Below are positions 1 through 5,672 of a stretch of 5,679 bases of DNA, piece by piece; positions within the stretch are counted from its first letter, which is position 1, and each line of letters starts with the position of its first letter. A program made the translations under genes and the position numbers. The stretch is taken from contig QMVB01000060.1 of assembly GCA_003660905.1 (NCBI GenBank), forward strand, positions 1 through 5,679, given 5' to 3'. Source of the stretch: Candidatus Nanohalarchaeota archaeon. GTDB taxonomy: Archaea; EX4484-52. The notes beneath the pieces were generated by a model. It was not told the origin of the DNA, made no database searches, and saw nothing but the letters and a program-made list of their open reading frames with translations.

Positions 1-108
1 CAACAAAATTCATCAAAAAAAGCTTAATGAATTTGACAGTTACGGTAGAATTTGTCAAGAAGTGTTCAAAAAGATTCATTTATGCTAATTTTGACCCAAT
101 AAATGAGT

Positions 109-127
109 TGATTTTGACTCAAAATCA
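109..127. repeat. 19-bp palindrome (9-1-9)
   Basis: TGATTTTGA-C-TCAAAATCA is a perfect dyad around position 118. Half of it, ATTTTGAC(C/T)C, is also repeated directly at 88-97 and 111-120. It is operator-like in size, but no neighbouring start codon inside the window identifies a target gene. Confidence 0.5.
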
Positions 128-170
128 GGCAATTACGTGAGAAATTGCGGAAAAAAGATTGTTTTTTGCA

Positions 171-307
171 AACTGTCAAATGGGTTTTCGTGATTATTTA
201 GGTATTGAACTGTCAAAGTTGGGTTTTAAAGAATTAGAAGGGTACCTAACTGTCAAATTCTTTATCTAAAATATTGTGAAAAAATAATAATTTAGTTATG
301 TGTCAAA
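171..307 (+). repeat. Degenerate direct repeats with AACTGTCAAA core
   Basis: The 10-mer AACTGTCAAA occurs exactly at 171-180, 208-217 and 248-257, with a weaker form ATGTGTCAAA at 298-307; spacings are 37, 40 and 50 bp. Similarity extends past the core. TGGGTTTT follows the first two copies (181-188, 219-226), and GGTA plus three bases precedes the second and third (from 201 and 241). An inverted copy, TTTGACAGTT, is at 32-41. This looks like a decaying tandem repeat or a multi-site binding region; the function is unknown. Confidence 0.6.
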
Positions 308-445
308 CTTAGGTTATAAGAAAAGAAGAAAGCATACTAGATAAAACAGGAACGGAAAATATTTTTTGAACTTCTCCGCTTCGTTCCGACCGCGTCTTGC
401 AGGCGCTCTTCCATTTGGTTATCAGGGCAGAGAATAAGGATTATG

Positions 446-470
446 AGGAAAATTCCTGCTGAATTTTCCT
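446..470. repeat. Perfect 10-bp stem-loop inside a foldable segment
   Basis: AGGAAAATTC (446-455) and GAATTTTCCT (461-470) form a perfect 10-bp stem with a 5-nt loop. A second hairpin TTGCC-TAC-GGCAA follows at 474-486, and ATCAG (421-425) can pair with CTGAT (499-503) to close the whole into a branched fold. No T-run follows on either strand, so an intrinsic terminator is not well supported. It lies downstream of gap on that operon's transcript. Confidence 0.45.
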
Positions 471-514
471 AAATTGCCTACGGCAACTTCTTATAATTCT
501 GATGTTAAACGACA

Positions 515-536
515 TAATGTATAATATTATACATTA
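515..536. repeat. Perfect 22-bp AT palindrome downstream of gap
   Basis: The two halves, TAATGTATAAT and ATTATACATTA, are exact reverse complements with no spacer. It is 82 bp beyond the gap stop codon, so it may act as a transcript-end structure or a protein site. AT-rich DNA makes short palindromes common, but 22 perfect bases is longer than expected by chance. Confidence 0.5.
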
Positions 537-618
537 CATGTATTTAAGCTTTTCTGTTTTATGGCTGAATTGTTGAAAGAATCAATGTAGTGTATAACTT
601 TAGGGGAAAGATAGGTAA

Positions 619-1641
619 TTAATTCATGGTCAACCCAAGCGCCTTATCTGTCATTGCTATACTCTCACTTGCATTTTGCGTTAGCCCGCACATTGCCCGT
701 ATGCAGTCAATATTTTCAGGCACAACATCTGATTCCTGGTGAATTGCCTGTATGTAGAATAATTCATTGCCCACTACATTTATGCTCTCTTCCCACACAG
801 CAATCTCGTTGAGGTCGCCGCGTTTCCTTCCAATGTCTCTTGCATGCTCCATAATTTCCGCAGTTGAAGCAATACCTTCGCTTGCCCTTACAAGTATAAT
901 GCGAGGCGTATTTTTGAACAATTTTATTATATCTCCTGTTGTTGCAGGATTTTTCAATTCAACAATCATTGTATGAAGATGCATAAGCGTTGTCGGAACA
1001 ACCACAGCAGATGTCATAATGTCCATGTCAGGAAAAATTGTATTTACGTCCGGACCGTGATGGCTCGGTACGGTAACAGGATTTGGCACGATTGCATTTA
1101 CCGGTCCCTTTGATGAATTTCCCGGGTCAGGTCCTCTTCTTATGAGGGTTATTCTTGTCTTCCGGATACCACCAAATGCCTGCTCTATTGCTCCAAGGGT
1201 TCTGCAAAGCCCTGTTGTATTGCACGAAACAACCCTTGCATAATCCTTCCCAATACATTCCTTGTAATTGCCCTGGGAATTGAAAGATACTTCTGCTATA
1301 TCTGGTTTTTCGCCTCCCTGGAAAATTGCTTTTATTCCTTTGGACACATAGAGAGGTTTATTTGCAGCGCCTATTTTTCCCGGGGTGCAGTCAACAATTA
1401 TGTCTGATTTATCTATTAAATCCTCTAAAGTTCCCAAAACAGCCATATCTGCTTCAATAAATTTTTGCATATTTTCCCTGTTGTTTGCATATAGACCATA
1501 GTTGCTTTTAATTGCATGCTTTGCTTCATGCGTTGGTCTTGTCTTCACTACGCCTGCAACATTCATATCTGGCTGCATTGATACAGCGTCTGCTACTCTC
1601 TTGCCTATAGTTCCATATCCATTTATACCTACTAATATCAT
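619..1641 (-). CDS. gap: Archaeal (type II) glyceraldehyde-3-phosphate dehydrogenase, 340 aa
   Basis: Cytosolic enzyme that interconverts glyceraldehyde-3-phosphate and 1,3-bisphosphoglycerate with NAD(P) and phosphate. In many archaea it serves mainly gluconeogenesis. The N-terminal Rossmann dinucleotide loop GINGYGTIGKR is at residues 5-15. The catalytic cysteine is C140 in SCNTTGLCR, the segment diagnostic of the archaeal family. The segment PTTLMHLHT (about 216-224) holds the expected catalytic histidine. RRGPDPGNSSKGPVNAI (about 168-184) fits the phosphate-binding part of the catalytic domain. Length is normal for the family and no key residue is missing. The ATG at 1641 is supported by an AAGGTG Shine-Dalgarno site 5 nt upstream. 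The gene is last in a three-gene operon, 19 bp after pgk, which makes its substrate. Cofactor preference (NAD versus NADP) cannot be read safely from the sequence. The family call is very secure. Confidence 0.97.
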   Translation of the reverse strand: MILVGINGYGTIGKRVADAVSMQPDMNVAGVVKTRPTHEAKHAIKSNYGLYANNRENMQKFIEADMAVLGTLEDLIDKSDIIVDCTPGKIGAANKPLYVSKGIKAIFQGGEKPDIAEVSFNSQGNYKECIGKDYARVVSCNTTGLCRTLGAIEQAFGGIRKTRITLIRRGPDPGNSSKGPVNAIVPNPVTVPSHHGPDVNTIFPDMDIMTSAVVVPTTLMHLHTMIVELKNPATTGDIIKLFKNTPRIILVRASEGIASTAEIMEHARDIGRKRGDLNEIAVWEESINVVGNELFYIQAIHQESDVVPENIDCIRAMCGLTQNASESIAMTDKALGLTMN

Positions 1642-1646
1642 TTTTT

Positions 1647-1652
1647 CACCTT
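1647..1652 (-). promoter_or_regulatory. Shine-Dalgarno site of gap
   Basis: On the minus strand AAGGTG lies 5 nt before the gap ATG, within the 19-bp gap after the pgk stop. It matches the archaeal 16S anti-Shine-Dalgarno sequence (complement of CACCTCC). It fixes the start at 1641 and shows that this downstream operon gene is initiated from an internal ribosome binding site. Confidence 0.75.
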
Positions 1653-1660
1653 CTGTTTAA

Positions 1661-2905
1661 TTAAGTGTCATTTGTTACTCTTGTAATTAACGAGCCGTAT
1701 TTTTTAGCTGAATTAATTAAAGCATCAACGGCAGGAAGATTTTTTCCCGAGATAAATAAAATAAATGCCCCTCCTCCTGTAGATACATGATCTATCTTGT
1801 CAAGCATGCCTAATCTTTCTGCTGCAATTGCAGAGTCTCCTCCGCCCAGAACGGAAAATGCCTTGCTTTTCTCCATTGCCCTGAAAAGTTCAACAGTTCC
1901 TGTTTCAAATCCTTCCTTTTCAAACACACCTGCCGGTCCGTTGCATAGAACTGTTGCGGCGTTGTGAATAATGTTTTTGTACAATTCTATTGTATCCTGT
2001 CCAATGTCAAGTAAAGGATAATCGCTTGGAAGTGCTGAAAAAGGAATTTCAACTCTCCTGCCTTCAACTTCCACAGCAAAATCAACAGGCATTATGATTT
2101 TATCCCTGTATTTTTTCAAAAGCTTCTTTGCGTATTTAATCTCCAAATCCGCTTTTTTTTCAACCAGAACCTTGTGCGTTGCATTGCCTATATAATCTCC
2201 ATTGGCTGCCAGAAACACCATTGCAACAAGTCCGGTTGTAAGAACTCGGTCTGTGCTATTGTTGAAGAGCATTTGTTCAATCACTTTTATTGAATCATCA
2301 ACCTTGGCTCCCCCGAGGCAGAGTACAGACGGTCTTTTTGGATTATCCAGCACCTTTGTCAGTACATCAAGCTCTTTTTGCAGTATTCTCCCTGCAAATG
2401 AAGGCAGGACCTGCGGAAAGCCGACTAAAGACACATGATTCCTGTGGTTTGCGGCAAATGAATCATTTACATAATAATCTAGGATAGGCGCCAGTTGCTT
2501 AACCATGTGCGAGAGGTGAGAATCTTTGTCAACAGAAGTTTCCTCTGCGCTGAACCTTACATTTTCAAGCAGAACTATATCTCCTTTTTTCATTGATTTA
2601 ATCGTGTTTTTTGCATAGCTTCCAAAAATATCGTCAATGTATTTGACGTCCTTTTCTGTATGATTCTCAAGGAGTTTTGCGTGTTTTTCCAGGCAGATAA
2701 AATCCCTGCTATTCACTCTTCCCTGGTGCGTCATGACAACAACTTTTGCGCCTTTGTCGGATAATTCTTTAATAGTTCCTGAATGGTATTTTATCCTGAT
2801 GTTGTCTTTTGGCTCCTTGTTCTCGTCCAGTCCCGAGTTTAGGTCTGTCCTTACCAGAATAGTTTTCCCATCTACTTCAAAATCATCGATTGTCAAAAAA
2901 TGCAT
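1661..2905 (-). CDS. pgk: Phosphoglycerate kinase, archaeal type, 414 aa
   Basis: Cytosolic kinase that transfers phosphate between 1,3-bisphosphoglycerate and ADP, giving 3-phosphoglycerate and ATP, and runs in reverse for gluconeogenesis. The N-terminal substrate domain shows VRTDLNS (18-24, with R19, D21 and N23), R37, the THQGR loop (59-63), LLENVRF (112-118, R117) and AANHR (151-155, R155). The nucleotide domain shows GGAKVDDS (198-205, with the conserved lysine K201), CNGPAGVFE (321-329), LGGGDSAIAAERLG (353-366) and HVSTGGGAFILF (373-384). Length is normal for archaeal PGK (about 410 aa), and all expected substrate and nucleotide motifs are present. The ATG at 2905 follows only 3 bp after the stop of the upstream RHH/nucleotidyltransferase gene, and its GGAGG site overlaps that gene's last codons. 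Translational coupling is therefore likely. The product feeds GAPDH, encoded 19 bp downstream. Confidence 0.97.
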   Translation of the reverse strand: MHFLTIDDFEVDGKTILVRTDLNSGLDENKEPKDNIRIKYHSGTIKELSDKGAKVVVMTHQGRVNSRDFICLEKHAKLLENHTEKDVKYIDDIFGSYAKNTIKSMKKGDIVLLENVRFSAEETSVDKDSHLSHMVKQLAPILDYYVNDSFAANHRNHVSLVGFPQVLPSFAGRILQKELDVLTKVLDNPKRPSVLCLGGAKVDDSIKVIEQMLFNNSTDRVLTTGLVAMVFLAANGDYIGNATHKVLVEKKADLEIKYAKKLLKKYRDKIIMPVDFAVEVEGRRVEIPFSALPSDYPLLDIGQDTIELYKNIIHNAATVLCNGPAGVFEKEGFETGTVELFRAMEKSKAFSVLGGGDSAIAAERLGMLDKIDHVSTGGGAFILFISGKNLPAVDALINSAKKYGSLITRVTNDT

Positions 2906-2908
2906 ATT

Positions 2909-3697
2909 TTATTTTCCTCCTTTTTCCAGATGCGTCCAGGTTCCATCATATACATATCCTGCCAGCTTTCCTTCACTGCATAATTTTACAAATATATTTT
3001 CAAGAATAATTTTTTCGCCCTCTTCAAAGAGCAGTTCTGGCAATTGCGGCTCAATTATAAACACGCCGGCATTTATCAGGTTGCTTTGAGACTTATTTAA
3101 ACCTGGTTTTTCAATAAATTCTGTTATTTTTTCTCCTTTTAATTTCACTACACCATAAGAGCTCGTATCTGTCGAAGTCGTAAGTGCCATTGTAGCTATT
3201 GCCTTTGAATTCCTGTGAACTTTGAGCATATCGTTTAGGTCTACACTGAGCAGAACATCACCATACATGAGCACGAATGTATTGAATATCATTCCTCTTG
3301 CTGATTTTAAGAAACCTGCTGTTCCGCCAGGTTCATCTTCTATAATGTATCTTATATTGAGATCATATTTTGTTCCCTTCCCAAAATAGGAGATTATTTT
3401 CTCATAGTCGTAATTTACAATCAGAAGTATATCTGAAATTCCCTGCATTTTTAAGTACATGAGTGTATGCTCAAGCGCAGGTTTGCCGTCAATTAAAGTC
3501 ATTGCTCTTAATGGTTCGTTTTTTCCGCCGCCGCAAAGGATGACTGCCTGCTTAATGCACTCTTCATTCATTGATTTGAGCAATATTTTTTCTATTGCAT
3601 GCGACCTGTTCTTGATGCCATATCCGTTTATTTTTTTATCGAGCCATGAAATGACCTCTTCGTCCAGTGTTATTGAAATATGCTCTTTTGCAGCCAT
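2909..3697 (-). CDS. Ribbon-helix-helix DNA-binding domain fused to a divergent sugar-phosphate nucleotidyltransferase, 262 aa
   Basis: Residues 5-43 (EHISITLDEEVISWLD... to the HAIEKILLKSM helix) have the strand-helix-helix pattern of CopG/MetJ-type RHH domains, which dimerise and bind DNA. Residues 49-258 are a nucleotidyltransferase fold of the NDP-sugar pyrophosphorylase family: ILCGGG (53-58), GKPALEHTL (71-79), EPGGTAG (122-128), YGDV (145-148, metal-binding type Asp D147), EFIEKP (193-198, K197) and INAG (208-211). The signature is abnormal. The usual GxGTRxxPxT...PK stretch is shortened to GGGKNEPLRAMTLIDGKP, with R64 where the catalytic lysine is expected. Near the C-terminus, WTH (254-256) replaces the usual W-x-D of the second metal ligand. 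There is no left-handed beta-helix domain. The start at 3697 is preferred over 3784, because the extra 29 residues would be encoded by the promoter and run into divergent gdhA; no strong Shine-Dalgarno site is visible. It is first in the operon, 3 bp before pgk. It may be a working enzyme or a ligand-sensing regulator; the substrate is unknown. Confidence 0.85.
   Translation of the reverse strand: MAAKEHISITLDEEVISWLDKKINGYGIKNRSHAIEKILLKSMNEECIKQAVILCGGGKNEPLRAMTLIDGKPALEHTLMYLKMQGISDILLIVNYDYEKIISYFGKGTKYDLNIRYIIEDEPGGTAGFLKSARGMIFNTFVLMYGDVLLSVDLNDMLKVHRNSKAIATMALTTSTDTSSYGVVKLKGEKITEFIEKPGLNKSQSNLINAGVFIIEPQLPELLFEEGEKIILENIFVKLCSEGKLAGYVYDGTWTHLEKGGK
2916..2920 (-). promoter_or_regulatory. 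Shine-Dalgarno site of pgk, inside the end of the upstream gene
   Basis: GGAGG on the minus strand (in an AAAGGAGGA context), 10 nt before the pgk ATG. It lies in the final Gly-Gly-Lys codons of the upstream nucleotidyltransferase gene, whose stop is at 2909-2911. Ribosomes finishing the first gene would cover this site, which fits coupled expression. Confidence 0.75.
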
Positions 3698-3710
3698 ATT
3701 CTTTTTATTT

Positions 3711-3727
3711 GTAATACTTTGTATTAC
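3711..3727. promoter_or_regulatory. Perfect 7-3-7 inverted repeat, candidate operator
   Basis: GTAATAC-TTT-GTATTAC is a perfect dyad lying 13 bp upstream of the RHH/nucleotidyltransferase ATG. If the TATA-like box at 3742-3751 drives that gene, transcription would start near 3721, inside the dyad, so a bound protein would block initiation. RHH proteins bind short inverted or direct repeats as dimers or tetramers, so autoregulation is plausible. The dyad is seen; binding is inferred. Confidence 0.55.
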
Positions 3728-3741
3728 TACACAATTAGTTA

Positions 3742-3751
3742 TTTTTAAAAA
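3742..3751. promoter_or_regulatory. Palindromic TATA-like box shared by divergent promoters
   Basis: TTTTTAAAAA reads the same on both strands. Its centre lies about 30 bp before the gdhA ATG, the spacing expected for a leaderless archaeal transcript. It lies about 49 bp before the operon's first ATG, giving a leader of about 24 nt. No other A/T box in the 78-bp gap fits both genes as well; TAAATTTATA near 3763-3772 is an alternative box for the minus direction. No clear BRE is recognised. Confidence 0.45.
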
Positions 3752-3775
3752 GTTATTGCATAATAAATTTATATT

Positions 3776-5020
3776 ATGAATCAAATAAATCCTTATAATG
3801 ATGCTATTGAATGTTTAGGCGAAGTAGCAGAGAGATATAATATAGATGAAAAAGATATAGAAATATTGAAACACCCAAAAAAAATATTGATGGTTAATTT
3901 TCCTGTCCATACAAGCAAGGGACTAAAGGTTATCAGCGGATATAGAGTCCAGTACAATGATGCCCTTGGTCCTACAAAAGGAGGTTTAAGATTCCATCCT
4001 CATGTAGATATTGAGGGAGTAAAAGCACTTGCGTTCTGGATGACATTAAAAAATGCGATTCTTGATCTGCCTTATGGCGGAGCAAAAGGAGGAATAACAA
4101 TAGATCCGCAAGAGTTTACAGAACATGATTTAGAGGAGATAAGCAGAGAATATATAAGGCAAATTCATCTGTTTATCGGACCTGCAAAGGATATCCCCGC
4201 ACCTGATGTATATACGAATCCTAAAATAATGGGCTGGATGATGGATGAGTTCGGCAAGATAAAAGGAGAGCATGTTCCTGCAATGATTACAGGAAAACCT
4301 CTTTCTATTGGCGGAAGCCAGGCAAGGTCTTATTCCACTGCAATGGGTGGTTTTTTTGTGTTGAGAGAAGCGCTTGCAAAATACAAGATAAATCCACTCC
4401 AGACAAAAACTGCAATCCATGGATTTGGAAATGCAGGAATGAATCTTGCAAAAATAATGGACAGCAACAATATGACTGTTGTGGCAGTAAGCGACAGCAA
4501 AGGAGGCATTTACAATGAAAATGGATTGAACATTGAATCTCTGATAAAGCATAAAAAAGAGACAAGAAGTGTGGTTGATTTTGCGGGCGCAAAACCTCTG
4601 ACAAACAATGATATTTTAGAATTGAATGTTGATATACTTGTCCCTGCAGCGCTTGAAAATGCAATTACCAAGAGCAATGCAGGCAATATAAATGCAAAGA
4701 TAATTCTTGAACTTGCAAATGGTCCAATTACGTTCAAGGCAGACAAAATTCTTTATGAAAAAAAGATAGTTGTTTTGCCCGACATTCTTGCGAACGCAGG
4801 CGGTGTGACAGTATCATATTTTGAATGGATGCAAAATCTTTACGGTGCAAGATGGACTGAAGAGGAAATATTAAAGAAACTCGATGACCGGATGAAGACT
4901 GCATTTGATGAGTTATACGACAATTATGTATCTGAATCATACGTTGATTTCAGGACTGCTGCGTATGTTTATGCAATAAAGAAAATAATACAGGCAGAAA
5001 AGGACAGAGGCCGGATTTAA
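3776..5020 (+). CDS. gdhA: Glutamate dehydrogenase, 414 aa
   Basis: Cytosolic hexameric-type enzyme for reversible oxidative deamination of glutamate to 2-oxoglutarate and ammonia with NAD(P). The N-terminal catalytic domain contains GYRVQYNDALGPTKGGLRFHP (55-75, substrate lysine K68), MTLKNA (89-94, K92) and the family active-site signature LPYGGAKGGITIDP (98-111, catalytic lysine K104). PAPDVYTNP (141-149) holds the catalytic aspartate D144. The Rossmann domain starts at HGFGNAG (215-221), with D240 at the end of the second strand. VSYFEW (346-351) belongs to the substrate site. Length matches archaeal GDH (about 415-420 aa) and nothing is missing. The ATG at 3776 has no Shine-Dalgarno site and lies about 30 bp after a TATA-like box, so the mRNA is probably leaderless. 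It is transcribed divergently from the RHH/PGK/GAPDH operon across a 78-bp gap, so shared control is possible. Leu/Phe/Val dehydrogenases share the fold but are shorter; GDH is the strong call. Confidence 0.96.
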   Translation: MNQINPYNDAIECLGEVAERYNIDEKDIEILKHPKKILMVNFPVHTSKGLKVISGYRVQYNDALGPTKGGLRFHPHVDIEGVKALAFWMTLKNAILDLPYGGAKGGITIDPQEFTEHDLEEISREYIRQIHLFIGPAKDIPAPDVYTNPKIMGWMMDEFGKIKGEHVPAMITGKPLSIGGSQARSYSTAMGGFFVLREALAKYKINPLQTKTAIHGFGNAGMNLAKIMDSNNMTVVAVSDSKGGIYNENGLNIESLIKHKKETRSVVDFAGAKPLTNNDILELNVDILVPAALENAITKSNAGNINAKIILELANGPITFKADKILYEKKIVVLPDILANAGGVTVSYFEWMQNLYGARWTEEEILKKLDDRMKTAFDELYDNYVSESYVDFRTAAYVYAIKKIIQAEKDRGRI

Positions 5021-5076
5021 GTTTTATATCTCAGCACAAAAGTAATCATGGATGTGGTGTTATATATTCTCAACAG

Positions 5077-5110
5077 AGGGCAATAAAATGTAATTTTTTA
5101 CTATTGCCCT
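5077..5110 (+). terminator. Stem-loop with internal T-run, candidate gdhA terminator
   Basis: Perfect 9-bp arms AGGGCAATA (5077-5085) and TATTGCCCT (5102-5110) enclose a 4-nt bulge (AAAT), then an inner GTAA/TTAC stem (5090-5093/5098-5101) with a TTTT loop. The plus strand has T6 at 5094-5099, the U-rich signal archaeal RNA polymerase stops on. It starts 57 nt after the gdhA stop. The fold is seen; the terminator role is inferred from position and the T-run. Confidence 0.5.
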
Positions 5111-5154
5111 TGCTGACATGGCGTAAGTGCAGATTTATTATATTATACTATGTC

Positions 5155-5470
5155 AGACACAATTGTATTGTCGATTATGCTAATTGTGTCTTCAAATATA
5201 TTTGCCTGCTTAACTCTCGAATTTCATTCGCAGTCAAATATATTATAGCATAACACATAAATAACAGAAAAGAATTTTGCTTTTTTTTGGAGCAAATTTC
5301 TTTTTGCCGAAACTAAACTACTTGCGAAATTTTGCAATTTAGTTGCGATGCAAAAAAAATACAAGTGATATTGACAGTATTTATGTGTTCTGCTAGCATA
5401 TTCGACCGCAAAGAGCAGGTGAATATATTCAAAGACGCAATTATCGCAACATGTAACGCAAATTGCGTTT
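5155..5470. repeat. Long imperfect inverted repeat, about 316 bp
   Basis: Successive blocks of the left half pair with the right half in mirrored order. Segment 5155-5164 matches the reverse complement of 5461-5470 at 8/10, and 5181-5190 matches 5434-5443 at 9/10. Segment 5191-5210 matches 5414-5433 at 16/20. Segment 5230-5241 matches 5398-5409 at 10/12, and 5246-5263 matches 5378-5395 at 17/18. The core has TTTTTGC (5301-5307)/GCAAAAA (5350-5356), AACTAAA (5311-5317)/TTTAGTT (5338-5344) and TTGC/GCAA (5322-5325/5334-5337). Most differences in the outer blocks are transitions, as in an ageing palindrome. The left half carries an extra small hairpin (CGAAT-TTC-ATTCG, 5218-5230). No convincing ORF or target-site duplication is seen. 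It could be a MITE-like element or a structured RNA locus. Confidence 0.65.
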
Positions 5471-5497
5471 GAGATTATATCGCGCCGCATTACTTGC

Positions 5498-5672
5498 ATT
5501 TTTTTGTTGTTGCACAAACTGCAGGGAAACAAGAAAAAAATTCAGGAAGTAGTGCCTATCGCAGGGAAACATCCGTGATTTTTTTGTTGTTGCACAAACT
5601 GCAGGGAAACAAGAAAAAAATTCAGGAAGTAGTGCCTGTCGCAGGGAAACATCCGTGATTTTTTTGTTGTTG
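5498..5672. repeat. 80-bp tandem repeat, two full copies plus a partial
   Basis: Copies at 5498-5577 and 5578-5657 differ at one base (A5558 versus G5638), and a third copy starts at 5658 and diverges after 5672. Each unit holds the 11-mer GCAGGGAAACA twice, at 5521, 5561, 5601 and 5641, exactly 40 bp apart. The two 29-bp segments between the 11-mers alternate. The unit length is not a multiple of 3, so it is not a coding repeat. The array reaches close to the window end and may continue beyond it. Confidence 0.92.
5529..5590. repeat. Hairpin within the 80-bp tandem unit
   Basis: The segment 5529-5547 (ACAAG, A7, TTCAGGA) is nearly complementary to 5572-5590 (TCCGTGA, T7, GTTGT): 15 Watson-Crick pairs and one G-T wobble over 19 positions, with a 24-nt loop that includes one GCAGGGAAACA. 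The alternating spacers of the array are thus inverted versions of each other. The same stem forms in the second copy, 80 bp on. Confidence 0.6.

Larger units (their letters stand above)
1..618. other. Gene-free left flank
   Basis: No ORF with convincing protein character is seen on either strand, and no tRNA or rRNA signature. The stretch holds the AACTGTCAAA cluster and the 109-127 palindrome. It also has a weak hairpin of A6/T6 with TTGC/GCAA at 145-171, a GC-rich islet at about 371-412, the 421-503 foldable segment and the 515-536 palindrome. It is downstream of the gap operon; no clear U-rich terminator for that operon is visible. Confidence 0.7.

Noticed and set aside
32..41. TTGACA as a bacterial -35 promoter box
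   Set aside because: The window is archaeal by its genes; the motif is part of the repeated AACTGTCAAA family and no matching -10 box with a gene is seen.
371..412. tRNA fragment
   Set aside because: The GC-rich stretch lacks a T-loop GTTCGANTC consensus, an anticodon arm and a cloverleaf-compatible acceptor pairing.
446..470. Intrinsic terminator for the gap operon
   Set aside because: The stem is strong but no T-run follows on the minus strand, and it lies about 150 nt beyond the stop codon.
2202..3089. Plus-strand open frames opposite pgk and the fusion gene
   Set aside because: They overlap each other and genuine conserved genes, have no ribosome sites of note, and are compositional shadows.
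3698..3784. 29-residue N-terminal extension of the RHH/nucleotidyltransferase
   Set aside because: It would be encoded by the divergent promoter region, overlap gdhA's first codons, and lies before the conserved start of the RHH strand. The ATG at 3697 is far more likely.
4130..4940. Several minus-strand open frames opposite gdhA
   Set aside because: These are shadows of a complete, well-conserved gdhA with intact motifs; their translations have no recognisable features.
5224..5532. Minus-strand open frame of 102 codons in the right flank
   Set aside because: It begins inside the tandem repeat, runs through the long inverted repeat, and its product (rich in Cys, Phe, Tyr and Asn) shows no domain pattern or ribosome site. 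It is best explained as chance.
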